A stretch of DNA of 64,000 nucleotides from positions 2,914,001 through 2,978,000 of the forward strand of contig CBDDCD010000003.1 of the NCBI GenBank assembly GCA_965226025.1, read 5' to 3'. The DNA is from Moanibacter sp965226025. Its GTDB lineage: Bacteria; Verrucomicrobiota; Verrucomicrobiia; Opitutales; UBA2987. The position numbers and the translations under genes were made by a program. The notes under the pieces were generated by a model, which saw nothing but the letters and a program-made list of their open reading frames with translations, was not told where the DNA came from and made no database searches. Of this stretch, positions 35,406 to 44,998 are shown piece by piece; within the stretch, counting starts at the first letter, position 1; every line of letters starts with the position of its first letter.

Positions 35406-37223
35406 TTATTCGTCCCCACGGCCGTCCGATCGGAGACTCTCCACAAGCGTTTTAAATTCCGGATCCTCACGAAGCGGATCGATCCGCGGATCGAGAAGGG
35501 GGAACTCGATGGTAAAGGACAAAGGCTGGGAGAAATAGAGTTCAAACTGCGCAACGGCATTTTCATGATCGCCCAGAATGGTGTAGACCATGGCCAGTTC
35601 AAAAATATACCAGGGCCCAAGAATCCCTCTCTTGGAACTGGGCATCAGTTCGACCGCGCGGCGTGCTTCCCGGATGGCCTCTTCTTTGCGATCGAGACCG
35701 GCGAAGACGAGGCCGAGGGCGCTGTGTAGCCAAGGGTCTTTCGAACGCTTGGCCAATCTCGGTTCGAGGAATTGGCGGGCGGATGCGAATGCGTTGGCGG
35801 CGTCTTCGGCGTCACCGGCGCAATAGTGAACGAAACCTTGAAGTAGAGGCTTGGGATAAAAACCGGTGTCGAAAGCCCAGAACTCGCGATCTGTTCGGGT
35901 GAGAGTTTCAAGGGCATCATCAAAATTTCGATCCCAGAGCTCCAATTGCCAGAGGAGAAAGGCGATGTCCGCCTCCTTGAATGGGCGGCCTTCAAGAAAG
36001 GTGCGGAGGGGACCTGTGTCGCCGGAACGATAGAGTGGAATACGCGCGCTGAGGAGACCTGCGATATAGGAATCGGGAGCCAACTCGAGCGCTCTTTGGG
36101 CGTTTGCCTCAGCCGTTTCAAAACGGCCCAGTCCCATATTGACTTCTCCGAAACTCCACAGCAGGGCCGGGTTCCTGGGATCGAGAGTGATCGCTCTTTC
36201 AAAGATTGATAAGGACTCTTTCCACCTTCCTTGAATTCCCAGTATCCATGCCTGATCTTCCAGCAGTTCGCTGTTCCGGGGAGAGACTCGCTGAGCTTTG
36301 GTCAACTCCTCGAGGGCCCGTTCACCGTCATTTTTGGAGGCCAGGTAGTACCAGGCGAGGGCGGAGCGTCCCTCCGGCAGATCGGGGTCGAGGGAGAGCG
36401 AGCGCTCCGCGGAAACCCGCATTTTTTTCAGACGTTCGTCGCTATGATCGTGGTGGACATAGAGAAATGAATGGATCTCGGAGAGCCGGGCATGGGCCAA
36501 GGCGAATTCGGGATCGGCTTCCACCGCCCGTTCGTAGAGCCGCTGAGCGTTCAGATGATCCTCGATCTCTTCTCCCACTCGCTTGAAATATTCCAGTCCG
36601 CGCAGATAGTAGTCGTAGGCTTCCAAATTGTCCGTCGGTTGTCTGAGGATTCGCTCACTGCCCTCCGGTGCAAACTGGGCTTCCAGGGCGCGAGCGATCT
36701 GCTGCACGATCTCACTCTGAATGTTAAAGATGTTCTCAACCGTAAGCTCCCGATCGAAGGTCGCCGCCCACAGGTGTCGATCATTCTGAGCGTCGACCAG
36801 TTGGGCATTGATTCGGACCCGGTTGCCGGCTCGCTGCACGCCGCCCTCCAGGACCGTAGCCACCCCTAATTCTTCAGCGATCTCGCGAATATTCTTGGAG
36901 CTGTTTCGATACCCCATGACCGACGTCCTGGAGATCACTCTTAGGTCGGGAATCTTGACCAGGGCGGTCAGCAGATCGTCGTGGATCCCCTCCGAGAAGA
37001 ATCTGGTTTCCTTCCTATCGGTACTTCTGTTGGTGAAGGGGAGCACCGCGACTGAGGATTTCTCCGGAGGTGCCGGTGGAGGAGCTTCCTCTGCCCGCGG
37101 TCTTGCCGATGCTCGCTCGCCGACCCGAAATCCGCTCGCGGTCGGCGCCAAGATGACGAACGTCATGGTGGCGAACCATAACATGCTCCTAGCAATTTCC
37201 AAACGCTTCAGCTTGCGTTCCAT
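35406..37223 (-). CDS. TolB/FlgO-like domain protein with TPR repeats
   Basis: A signal or membrane segment (residues 12-30) is followed by SVAVLPFTNRSTDRKETRFF, FSEGIHDDLLTAL, ISRTSVMGYRNSSKNIREIA and GVATVLEGGVQRAGNRVRIN, the domain found next to adenylate cyclases and kinases in many soil and marine bacteria. About nine TPR units fill residues 200-600. ATG 37223 has GGAG 9 bp upstream; the open frame to 37379 is probably untranslated. The only minus-strand gene of the island, it faces a decayed cyclase domain 158 bp away, which suggests the two once worked together. Confidence 0.85.
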   Translation of the reverse strand: MERKLKRLEIARSMLWFATMTFVILAPTASGFRVGERASARPRAEEAPPPAPPEKSSVAVLPFTNRSTDRKETRFFSEGIHDDLLTALVKIPDLRVISRTSVMGYRNSSKNIREIAEELGVATVLEGGVQRAGNRVRINAQLVDAQNDRHLWAATFDRELTVENIFNIQSEIVQQIARALEAQFAPEGSERILRQPTDNLEAYDYYLRGLEYFKRVGEEIEDHLNAQRLYERAVEADPEFALAHARLSEIHSFLYVHHDHSDERLKKMRVSAERSLSLDPDLPEGRSALAWYYLASKNDGERALEELTKAQRVSPRNSELLEDQAWILGIQGRWKESLSIFERAITLDPRNPALLWSFGEVNMGLGRFETAEANAQRALELAPDSYIAGLLSARIPLYRSGDTGPLRTFLEGRPFKEADIAFLLWQLELWDRNFDDALETLTRTDREFWAFDTGFYPKPLLQGFVHYCAGDAEDAANAFASARQFLEPRLAKRSKDPWLHSALGLVFAGLDRKEEAIREARRAVELMPSSKRGILGPWYIFELAMVYTILGDHENAVAQFELYFSQPLSFTIEFPLLDPRIDPLREDPEFKTLVESLRSDGRGDE

Positions 37224-37380
37224 CGATGATCGCTCCGTCTCGGCGGGCTTTATCTTTACTCCCGCAAGTCCGACCAACCGAGAACTATGCGTCACGATCA
37301 GGCGTGTCAAGAAGAGGAGGAATGGACGTGCCGCAGAATTCACAGACCACATTCGCATCCTCCACTTCTGATCGAACAAG

Positions 37381-37725
37381 GTGATTGGAAAACTCGCGAA
37401 AGCCGACGATATAGGTTATTGGGAATTCAATAGTTATCTCGATCAGATGTATTCTCAGTCTTTCGGAATCAGGGCGGGGAGCAATTTCGGTAGGGTCATA
37501 ATCGGGAACTTCGAAATAGGCGCGATGAACAAAGTCGCTGCAATTGGAGATCCGGTCAATATGGCCAGTCGCACAGAGGCTGCGAATAAGGAGTTCGGGA
37601 CGAAGCTACTGATATCTCAAAGCGCCTACGAGCTGGTCGATAGAGTGGTCGAGAGCCGTAACAGTTTCAGTGTTACCCTGTAGGGGAAGTCGGGCAAATA
37701 TCTGCTGCACGAAATTGAGATTTGA
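37381..37725 (+). pseudogene. Adenylate/guanylate cyclase catalytic domain remnant with in-frame TAG
   Basis: The frame encodes the C-terminal part of a class III cyclase domain: FGIRAGSNFGRVIIGNF, VAAIGDPVNMASRTEAANKE, GTKLLISQSAYELV. It then stops at TAG 37681-37683 and goes on in the same frame as GKSGKYLLHEIEI, the usual end (LKGKSGKYLL in relatives). TAG therefore replaces a Lys codon (AAG). The N-terminal catalytic half is missing. Confidence 0.78.
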
Positions 37726-37794
37726 GTGCGGCCATTCGATCCGCTCTGGCCTGCCTTATCAATCGGCCGGTGGAACAGTCGGCGTCCCCGAAGA

Positions 37795-37859
37795 CGAAAT
37801 GCTCACGCATTCCGCTACATGCATCGACTCGGATTGTAGCGGAATGCGTAAGCATTTCG
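37795..37859. repeat. Family B inverted repeat, copy 2 (flanks inverted)
   Basis: The 23-bp arms are identical to those at 6451 (37795-37817 and 37837-37859). The loop CATGCATCGACTCGGATTG is in the same orientation as copy 1, but the outer flanks are swapped: GAAGAC on the left and ACGATCGC on the right. The gap 37726-38010 holds no gene. Confidence 0.88.
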
Positions 37860-38010
37860 ACGATCGCTCCGCTAATCTTGGCCTTTCCGGTCCGACTGGA
37901 AAACCGGCGTGTTTGGGGAAAGTCGATGACGATCAGCACTGAAGATCAGATTCCGATTTGGAGAGAACGAACATCAGACCGAGACAAGACCAGAAAGGCA
38001 GGAGTTAGCT

Positions 38011-38328
38011 ATGGAGGATTCCGAGTACAGCTATAAGGACCCGGGTACGATCGATCCGCCAGGACCAATTGGAAGGTTGATGCGCTTGGTGCTGGGTGTT
38101 GTTTTTCTTTGGGTTGTATATCGCCTGTGTTTCGAGGTTGATGTGCGAGGACTCCGCCATCCTTCCTTGTGGTTTGCGGTCCTGATCGGAACACTGTTGT
38201 CTAGGGATTCTGGATCGGTTGGATCGTTGGGAAGCGGATTGGCGAGAGGGGAAATGAAAGGAGCTACAATCACGTCTGTAAAATCCACCGATTTCGCTTG
38301 GTCTGGCAGGGCTCCCTTGGTACTATAG
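38011..38328 (+). CDS. Small membrane protein, possibly frameshifted
   Basis: The first half looks genuine: GPIGRLMRLVLGVVFLWVVY and HPSLWFAVLIGTLL are two membrane helices typical of small conserved membrane proteins. After residue 67 the sequence becomes Ser/Gly-rich and atypical. In another frame from about 38207 a third hydrophobic segment FWIGWIVGKRIG appears, followed by a long charged tail to 38431. An indel near 38200 may have changed the C-terminus. Confidence 0.5.
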   Translation: MEDSEYSYKDPGTIDPPGPIGRLMRLVLGVVFLWVVYRLCFEVDVRGLRHPSLWFAVLIGTLLSRDSGSVGSLGSGLARGEMKGATITSVKSTDFAWSGRAPLVL

Positions 38329-38513
38329 CCTGCTTCAGGAGCCATATCGTGAGTCCAGGAAAAATAGTAGGAAAATACTTTGAGAAGGAAGAGGAAGACG
38401 AAGAGAAAGAGGAAGATCAGATTCGACTATAAGGTTTTCCGCCCAAGAAAGGCGTGCGCGGACTTGCCGGGAATCCGTATAAACATTGAAGTTCAAAATC
38501 ACGTAACTGGATC

Positions 38514-39158
38514 ATGGAGCAGATACTGGTATACGGTGACTCGCTCAGTTGGGGCATCATTCCTGACACGCGTGACCGTTTTCCCTTTGAGGAACGGTGG
38601 CCTGGTGTGATGGAGCTAGAACTCGCTCGCATGGGTCTGCAGGTGCGAGTCATAGAGGACTGTCTGAACGGGCGGCGCACGGTTTGGGATGATCCCTTCA
38701 AACCGGGGAGAAACGGGATCACCGGCGTCGAGCAACGAATCGAGGTCAATTCGCCTTTGTCTCTGGTGATCCTCTTTCTGGGCGCCAATGATTTTCAATC
38801 GATGCATCATTATGATGCGGTCCATTGCGCCCAGGGTATCGGCGCGATCATTGCGGCAGTTCGACGTGCTCCGATTGAACCGGGCATGTCTATTCCGGAA
38901 ATTCTGGTTGTTGCACCTCCAAAGATTCAAAAAGCCAAAGGGCAGATGGCCGCGAAATTTGGAGGGGCGGAAGTAAAGGCGGCCGGATTGACGGCGGCAA
39001 TCGAAGGAGTGGCGGCAGGTTGCAACTGTCGATTTTTCGATGCCGGCTCAGTCACGGCCACAAGCAAAGTGGACGGAGTCCATCTTGATCGGGAGCAACA
39101 TCTGGACCTTGGCAGGGCGTTGGCCAAGGAAGTGAGTTCTTTATTGTCGGAAAGTTAG
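38514..39158 (+). CDS. SGNH/GDSL hydrolase, arylesterase-like
   Basis: This cytoplasmic or soluble esterase of 214 aa has all four blocks: YGDSLSWG at residues 7-14 (nucleophile Ser), the Asn/Gly of LNGRRTVWDDP, GANDF (oxyanion Asn), and DGVHLDREQH with the Asp/His pair. The substrate is unknown; relatives include arylesterases and acyl-CoA thioesterase-like enzymes. It is a single-gene unit with no signal peptide and is unrelated in size to the membrane-anchored SGNH protein at 1251. Confidence 0.9.
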   Translation: MEQILVYGDSLSWGIIPDTRDRFPFEERWPGVMELELARMGLQVRVIEDCLNGRRTVWDDPFKPGRNGITGVEQRIEVNSPLSLVILFLGANDFQSMHHYDAVHCAQGIGAIIAAVRRAPIEPGMSIPEILVVAPPKIQKAKGQMAAKFGGAEVKAAGLTAAIEGVAAGCNCRFFDAGSVTATSKVDGVHLDREQHLDLGRALAKEVSSLLSES

Positions 39159-39280
39159 AAAATAAGGAAGGACACGGCTCGATGGGAAAAATCGGATGCC
39201 TTGACTTGAAATCCGTTGAAAACCGTGAGCCTGTTGGACGGCAGGGGCACTGAAGTCTCAAATCTATCCCGGTTGGTGAT

Positions 39281-39760
39281 TTGATGGAGTTGCGCCAGAC
39301 TTTGAATCGTGCGCTGGAAATCTTCGGTTATCCCGGATTAAAGGATTCCGACGAATGGAAGCGGATCGGTTCAGGTGCCTGGCACGATGCCTATAGGGTT
39401 ATGATTGCAGACATTGAACCGTTGGTGATCAGGTTTCGGAAACTTTTTGCACTGTTATCGACTCTGTTTACCACGTTGAACCAAGCACCTCGATATCTTC
39501 GTCATCGATTTGATCAACATGCCGAAGTGCTGGGCTGTCTCTCGGACGGGTATGCGGAAGCATACTCCGATCAAGACCCAGATATGCTGTCAGTTCCGGC
39601 TATGGCGGAATGGCTCTGGGCCCTGGATTTTGCTTCCGAATGCTGTGGACATTTGAGGTCAAGATTGGATACTGAAGTGCGGCTGAGACGAGGAAACAAG
39701 CCGGCGATTCGGAGAGCTCTTGAGATGGCACTGAACAGGCTGGATGAGATCGATTGGTAG
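39281..39760 (+). CDS. Hypothetical protein, possible internally deleted kinase-like gene
   Basis: The N-terminal 55 residues (WKRIGSGAWHDAYRV, LVIRFRK) resemble the Gly-rich loop and Lys strand of aminoglycoside phosphotransferase-type kinases. The rest (FDQHAEVLGCLSDGYAEAYS, MAEWLWALDFASECCGHL) is helical and lacks the HGD and D-x-D catalytic motifs. An internal deletion of the catalytic part would explain this. It overlaps the start region of the S9 peptidase frame but ends before its likely ATG. Confidence 0.45.
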   Translation: MMELRQTLNRALEIFGYPGLKDSDEWKRIGSGAWHDAYRVMIADIEPLVIRFRKLFALLSTLFTTLNQAPRYLRHRFDQHAEVLGCLSDGYAEAYSDQDPDMLSVPAMAEWLWALDFASECCGHLRSRLDTEVRLRRGNKPAIRRALEMALNRLDEIDW

Positions 39761-39782
39761 TGCGAATAACGGGGTAGGAATA

Positions 39783-41729
39783 ATGACGAGGCTACTTAGA
39801 CAATTATTCTTCGCAGGTTTATGCACTGTGTGTTTTCTTATCTGGGTCTCTCCATCAGCAGCAGAGGAACCGGTACTGATCCCTCGGAAGATACTCTTCG
39901 GCAACCCTGAAAAGACCAATCCCCAGCTTTCGCCCGACGGCAAGATGCTGACCTGGATTGCCCCAGACGATGGGGTCCTCAACGTCTGGGTCCGCGGGAT
40001 CGGCAAGGAGGACGATCGGGTGGTAACCCGAGACCGCAAGCGCGGCATTCGAAATTACTTCTGGGCCCAGGACAACCGGCACATCCTCTACGTACAGGAT
40101 CGGGACGGAGATGAAAACAGGCACCTCTACTCTGTCGATCTCAATTCGAGGGCTATTCGCGACCTCAGCCCTTTCGAGGGAATACGGGTCAGCCAGATCT
40201 TGACCGATGAGAATTTTCCGAACGAACTCCTGTTCGGGATGAACCTACGTGATGAACGGATCTTCGATCTCTATAGATGTAATCTCACGAGCGGTGGAAT
40301 CAAATTGGAGGCCGGAAATCCCGGGCGATATCTGGGGTGGATCCCTGACCATGACTTCCAGGTTCGCGGCGCATTCGCGGCCGTAGGCGATGGGGGTAAT
40401 GAACTCTTGCTTCGCCAAGACACACAGTCGGAATTCGAGCCCTTTCTCACCTGGGGCCCGGAGGACCGGCAGAATGTCTACGGTTTTACTCCTGACAATC
40501 AGGGACTCTACCTTAGTGACAGTGTCGAATCGGATACCACGCGTCTCTTTGAAATCGACATTGCCGACAAAATCAGAAAGGCGATTTCCCACGATCCCGA
40601 TGCCGATACCGGACCGGTGCTGATGCACCCGACCGAGCACCACCTTCAAGCAGTCGGCTGGTACAAAGATAGACTCCGCTGGAGGGTTCTCGACGAATCC
40701 ATTGCCGAAGACTTCAATGTCCTCGAAACCGTTCATCCCGGGGAGATGAGCATCGTCAGTCGAGACCTTGCCGACGAACGTTGGTTGGTGAGGTATGTGG
40801 CGGACACCGAACCACTCGTCTACTACCTATACGATCGTGCGACTCGAAAGGCGACCTACATGTTCACGGCCTATTCTGCGCTCAGTGATTATACTCTGGT
40901 ACCAATCGAGCCTGTGGTCATCAAAAGCCGCGACGGTCTTAGTCTTCAGAGCTACCTCACTCTGCCGCCTGGAAAAGAGTCCAGGAATCTGCCGCTCGTT
41001 CTCGATGTCCATGGAGGGCCCTGGGGACGCGACAGGTGGGGCTACAACTCGCGATCCCAGTGGTTCGCCAATCGTGGGTATGCGACCCTCAAAGTGAATT
41101 TTCGTGGGTCGGCCGGATTTGGGAAGCGTTTCTTGAATGCAGGGAATCGAGAGTGGGCAGGTAAGATGCACGACGACCTCATAGATGGCGTCAACTGGGC
41201 CATAGGGGAGGGGATAGCGGATCCCGATCAGATCTGCATATTCGGCATGAGCTATGGCGGATACGCTGCCCTGGTCGGTCTCACCTTCACACCGGATGTC
41301 TTTGCCTGCGGTGTCGATGGCTTCGGTCCCTCCAATATCGTCACCCTTTTGAAGAATGCTCCACCTTATTGGGCCAATTCTATGCCCATAATCCGCCATC
41401 GAGTAGGCAATGAGGAGACTGAAGCTGATTTCCTTGAGTCACGCTCCCCGCTCTTTAAGGCGGACCGGATCAGAGTTCCATTGCTCATTGGACAGGGAGC
41501 CAATGACGTCCGGGTGACGCAGGTAGAAAGTGATCAGATCGTCGCTGCGATGCGGAAGAATAACAAGCCAGTGGAGTACTTGCTCTTCCCGGATGAAGGG
41601 CACGGCTTTGCCCGTCCGGAAAATCGTCTCAAATTCTACGCTGCCGCGGAGCAATTCCTTGCCAAATACCTTGGCGGCCGCGCCGAGCCGGCATCGGAAG
41701 AGGAGAACTGGGAAAGTCTAAGGAAGTAA
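39783..41729 (+). CDS. S9 family peptidase (prolyl oligopeptidase type), exported
   Basis: This serine peptidase acts in the periplasm. A signal peptide (LLRQLFFAGLCTVCFLIWVS, cut after SAA) precedes a beta-propeller region with WD-like repeats (PQLSPDGKMLTWIAPDD, FWAQDNRHILYVQDRDGDEN). The C-terminal alpha/beta hydrolase has the triad Ser490 (GMSYGGYAAL), Asp575 (GANDVRV) and His607 (DEGHGF); LDVHGGPWGRD is the oxyanion region. The length of 648 aa is normal. ATG 39783 is selected because the signal peptide starts there. Confidence 0.94.
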   Translation: MTRLLRQLFFAGLCTVCFLIWVSPSAAEEPVLIPRKILFGNPEKTNPQLSPDGKMLTWIAPDDGVLNVWVRGIGKEDDRVVTRDRKRGIRNYFWAQDNRHILYVQDRDGDENRHLYSVDLNSRAIRDLSPFEGIRVSQILTDENFPNELLFGMNLRDERIFDLYRCNLTSGGIKLEAGNPGRYLGWIPDHDFQVRGAFAAVGDGGNELLLRQDTQSEFEPFLTWGPEDRQNVYGFTPDNQGLYLSDSVESDTTRLFEIDIADKIRKAISHDPDADTGPVLMHPTEHHLQAVGWYKDRLRWRVLDESIAEDFNVLETVHPGEMSIVSRDLADERWLVRYVADTEPLVYYLYDRATRKATYMFTAYSALSDYTLVPIEPVVIKSRDGLSLQSYLTLPPGKESRNLPLVLDVHGGPWGRDRWGYNSRSQWFANRGYATLKVNFRGSAGFGKRFLNAGNREWAGKMHDDLIDGVNWAIGEGIADPDQICIFGMSYGGYAALVGLTFTPDVFACGVDGFGPSNIVTLLKNAPPYWANSMPIIRHRVGNEETEADFLESRSPLFKADRIRVPLLIGQGANDVRVTQVESDQIVAAMRKNNKPVEYLLFPDEGHGFARPENRLKFYAAAEQFLAKYLGGRAEPASEEENWESLRK

Positions 41730-41778
41730 AGGTTTGATTGCGTCGCGGTAGTGATTTTGCTCCGTGCGTTTCGATTCC

Positions 41779-42555
41779 ATGACAGCTGATATCCGAGCCG
41801 ACGCGGCACGGTACTATGATCTCAATCCAGGCCATCCTGATGATATCCCTTTCTACACGGAGATGATCCCATTTCCGGATACTGCGATTTTGGAACTCGG
41901 TTGCGGAACGGGTCGGGTGCTCTCAGCTCTGGTGGAGGCATGCGGTTACATTCATGGGATCGATTCCTCAGAGGCGATGCTCACTATATGCAGGGAGAAG
42001 CTAGAGGCAGCGAAGATCTCGCAAAGTAAAGCTGAGGTGGAGTTCGGTGATATCACTAACTTTGATCTTCGTAGAAAGTTTGACTTAATCACCGCTCCCT
42101 TTCGAGTCCTCCAGAATCTCGAAACGGACGCGGAAGTTGATGGTCTCTTTTGTTGTGTTCGGAAGCACCTCGGCCCAGACGGCACTTGTATATTGAATGT
42201 TTTCAATCCCAACCGGGACCCGGAATCAATTCGTCGAGACTGGAGCTCAAAGGCTGAGAATCTAGCCTGGGAGGTGAACATCGATGGAGATCGTATTCTT
42301 TGTTACGACAGAAGAGCTCGGATCGATCCAGAGAAGCTCGTACTGTACCCTGAGCTGATCTATCGTCGTTACAAGGGCGAAGACCTGAAGGACGAAACAA
42401 TCCTCAAGATTGCTATGCGGTGTTACTATCCGGACGAGTTCGAAAATCTGGTGAACTCGCATGGATTTCAGGTCGTCAGTCGTTGGGGCGGCTATGGAGG
42501 AGAGATCTACGGAGAAGGTACGGAGCTCGTTATTCAGTTCCAATGTGACAAATAA
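41779..42555 (+). CDS. Class I SAM-dependent methyltransferase
   Basis: The 258-aa enzyme has YYDLNPGHPDDIPFYTEM, the SAM loop ILELGCGTGRVLSALVE (residues 36-52), GIDSSEAMLTICREKL and FDLITAPFRVLQNLE. The pattern fits a common family of small bacterial methyltransferases (Methyltransf_25 type). The substrate is unknown. It is intact, with a terminator-like hairpin after the stop. Confidence 0.88.
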   Translation: MTADIRADAARYYDLNPGHPDDIPFYTEMIPFPDTAILELGCGTGRVLSALVEACGYIHGIDSSEAMLTICREKLEAAKISQSKAEVEFGDITNFDLRRKFDLITAPFRVLQNLETDAEVDGLFCCVRKHLGPDGTCILNVFNPNRDPESIRRDWSSKAENLAWEVNIDGDRILCYDRRARIDPEKLVLYPELIYRRYKGEDLKDETILKIAMRCYYPDEFENLVNSHGFQVVSRWGGYGGEIYGEGTELVIQFQCDK

Positions 42556-42573
42556 ATCGACTGCCGTCGATTT
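42554..42573 (+). terminator. Terminator-like hairpin overlapping the methyltransferase stop
   Basis: A perfect 8-bp stem AAATCGAC-TGCC-GTCGATTT starts in the stop codon and is followed by G TATGT; the T tract is short. Confidence 0.5.
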
Positions 42574-42626
42574 GTATGTCGCATTGCTGCGTCTCCTCTT
42601 GATGTTGACCGTTAGGAGCAATATCT

Positions 42627-43499
42627 GTGACCGACCTACCGCCATTCATCCATGGCCTCGAACTCTGTGAGCGATTCTTTGAAGAGGCGGTTGATCCGAT
42701 ACTTGAGGCGCATTATCCTTCGTTGAAGTATTCCGCTGGGCACCTCGAACGGGGTTCGGATGTCCTGGGATATGATACGGAGCGGTCGCGCGACCACCAT
42801 TGGGGCCCCAAGGTCACGCTGTTCCTGCCGGAAGCGGACCTTGATTCCGTAGGTCCTTCCATCATGGATCTGATGGCTCGTGAATTGCCCTTCGAAGTTG
42901 CGGGATACCCCACGCATTATGACAAGCCGGAGACCGATGGAGGATTCCTGAAGTACAGGACCGAGCGCCCAATCAACCATGGCGTGACGGTTAGTTCGAT
43001 TGAAGAATTTACGGCAGAGTATCTGGGCATTGACGCAACGCAGGAGATCGGGGCGCGGCAGATCATCGAGCTGATGCGACTGGCCTTCCTCATGGAGCGC
43101 GAATACGCTCCCTATTCAAAGTGGTTCGGAACGGCGTTTGCGCGACTGGAATGTGCCGATGATCTCAATCCAATTTTCCACGAGGTTCTGAATGCGAGGG
43201 AGTGGCGCGAGCGAGAGGCTGGGCTCAACAAGAGCTATCTTCAACTCGGCGAAATGCACAACCGGTTGGGGGTTGCCGAGCCGGTCGAGGTGAGGATCGC
43301 GCCCTTTCACGGCCGGCCTTACCTGGTTCCGCATTCGGAGCGCTTCGTGACCGCACTTCATGGTGTGGTCAAGTCGCCCGGGGTCAGGTCGCTGCCTAGA
43401 GATGTCGGCGGCATTTTCCAATTCGTTGATTCGACGGATGTGCAGGATTCGGAGGGGAATGTCTTACTGAGATCGTTGATGGGGATCTATGATTCGTAA
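42627..43499 (+). CDS. DUF4037 domain protein (nucleotidyltransferase-like)
   Basis: The protein belongs to DUF4037, which has a nucleotidyltransferase fold. The start FFEEAVDPILEAHYPSLKYS, GSDVLGYDTERSRDHHWGP with the GS-D-x-D-type core, and the C-terminal SKWFGTAFARLECADDLNP are typical. The acidic residues of DTERSRDHHW could bind metal and nucleotide. No biochemical role is established. The start is GTG with AGGAG 8 bp upstream; length 290 aa is normal. Confidence 0.87.
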   Translation: MTDLPPFIHGLELCERFFEEAVDPILEAHYPSLKYSAGHLERGSDVLGYDTERSRDHHWGPKVTLFLPEADLDSVGPSIMDLMARELPFEVAGYPTHYDKPETDGGFLKYRTERPINHGVTVSSIEEFTAEYLGIDATQEIGARQIIELMRLAFLMEREYAPYSKWFGTAFARLECADDLNPIFHEVLNAREWREREAGLNKSYLQLGEMHNRLGVAEPVEVRIAPFHGRPYLVPHSERFVTALHGVVKSPGVRSLPRDVGGIFQFVDSTDVQDSEGNVLLRSLMGIYDS

Positions 43500-43660
43500 T
43501 GGCGCAGCAGACTTGAAACGGACTTTGCGCGAAGAGGAAGATCAACCACAGATTCAAGGAAGAAGGAGAACAACCTACCCCCCCCTGCGGGCACCCCTCC
43601 GAGGAGGGGATTTCCCAACGGATTTAATAAACTGATGTATATTGATACTGAGATTCGTAT

Positions 43661-44992
43661 ATGATGAACGGTCGCCTCAGCATTCCGCAGCTTGCCATTT
43701 TGATCTCGTCGATCGTGGTCGCGTTCATCATTGGTGCGATTCTTTCTCCGTTCCATTCAGGACGAGGCGATCGTTTGAAATCGGAAGAAGCCAAGGAAGA
43801 AACGGCTGTCGCAAAACGGAGGATTCCCGGTGTGGAGAGCAGCCGGAGTGAGGAAGAGGTGTTCGAGGAAGTTGACGAGGAAGCGGAGCGTGAAAGCTTC
43901 GGGAGCAGGATTCGCGAAGCCCTGAATCAGACAGATCCTAGTGAGCAGCAGATTATGCTGATTCAGAACTTTGTCGATTTGGACCCGAGCAATCTTTCGG
44001 CGGCTACGGCTGCGATCGAGGAGTTGCCTGAAGGGGTGTCCAAGACGATTGCCTCCATGATCCTGATGCGGTTTTGGGCGGGATTCGACCCGCTTGGAGC
44101 TTTGGACTACAGCTTGAATCAAGTCGGTGGACGGTCCGGCAAGATTGCGGCCGTTGAAGCTCTAAGAGTTTGGGCGGCGAACGATCCATATGCCGCACTC
44201 GCCTGGTCAAAAGAACATGACCGGAGGGAAGGCGCATTTTCCATGGAGGCAGCGGTTATTTTGGGCTGGGCGACGAACAACATCACGGAGGCGGCCACCT
44301 ATGCGACGTCACTTCCAGAAGGTCCACGGCGGACCCTAGCAATTCAGCGGATCGCTTCTCAGTATATGACTCAGGGTACCGACGCTATGAAGGACTGGAT
44401 CGCGTCACTGCAAGACCCCGACAACAAGGAGGTCGCGATGGCGACGATCGCAAGAAATTGGGGAACGCTCGCACCCGAAAAAACGGCGGATTGGTTGGGC
44501 GAGTATATCGAGGCCGATTTCGCGGCCAAGGCGGTTTCCATTTTGGTCGATCGGTGGACGACTCTTGATAACCCTCGGGCCGCCGCTGATTGGCTCGCCA
44601 CACTTCCCGACGGCAGGTCCCGGGAGGAGGGGACGGTTGCACTACTTGACCGGTGGTTCGAGGCGGATCCGGATTCCGTAGGAGACTATCTCAATGATCA
44701 ACCATCCAGCCCGTTCCTGGATCAGGCGGTCGACAAATACGCTCGGAGCGCAGCCGAGGACGATCCGGAGGCGGCTATCACCTGGTCTGAGTCCATTCTC
44801 GATCCGGAGATGCGGCGAGCCAGCTTGATCGAGGTGGGTCAGAAGTGGGCTCGGGTTGACTCTGAAGCGGTGCGGGTGTGGATGGTGGATAAAGAGATAC
44901 CGCCAGATATTCAGGAGGCGATTTGGAACCCTGCGCCGCGCAAGGAGCAGAAACTGCGCAAGTGGCTTGAGCGAAGAATCCGATCTCCGTAA
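43661..44992 (+). CDS. Membrane-anchored protein with W-DP-A-W helical repeats
   Basis: One N-terminal membrane helix (residues 10-30) is followed by a charged linker (Glu-rich, residues 40-75) and about nine helical repeats of 35-40 residues. Each unit has the pattern W-x-x-x-DP-x-A-A-x-x-W, with LP.G..R between units (for example VWAANDPYAALAWSKEHDRR, WTTLDNPRAAADWLATLPDG). Such proteins are common in Verrucomicrobiota and rare elsewhere. The function is unknown; the solenoid suggests protein binding in the periplasm. It ends 10 bp before the promoter of the VapBC-like module. Confidence 0.75.
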   Translation: MMNGRLSIPQLAILISSIVVAFIIGAILSPFHSGRGDRLKSEEAKEETAVAKRRIPGVESSRSEEEVFEEVDEEAERESFGSRIREALNQTDPSEQQIMLIQNFVDLDPSNLSAATAAIEELPEGVSKTIASMILMRFWAGFDPLGALDYSLNQVGGRSGKIAAVEALRVWAANDPYAALAWSKEHDRREGAFSMEAAVILGWATNNITEAATYATSLPEGPRRTLAIQRIASQYMTQGTDAMKDWIASLQDPDNKEVAMATIARNWGTLAPEKTADWLGEYIEADFAAKAVSILVDRWTTLDNPRAAADWLATLPDGRSREEGTVALLDRWFEADPDSVGDYLNDQPSSPFLDQAVDKYARSAAEDDPEAAITWSESILDPEMRRASLIEVGQKWARVDSEAVRVWMVDKEIPPDIQEAIWNPAPRKEQKLRKWLERRIRSP

Positions 44993-44998
44993 CGCTGA

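Noticed and set aside
37681..37683. In-frame TAG in the cyclase remnant as pyrrolysine or stop reassignment
   Set aside because: Many other genes in the window end in TAG, and the domain is already truncated at its N-terminus.
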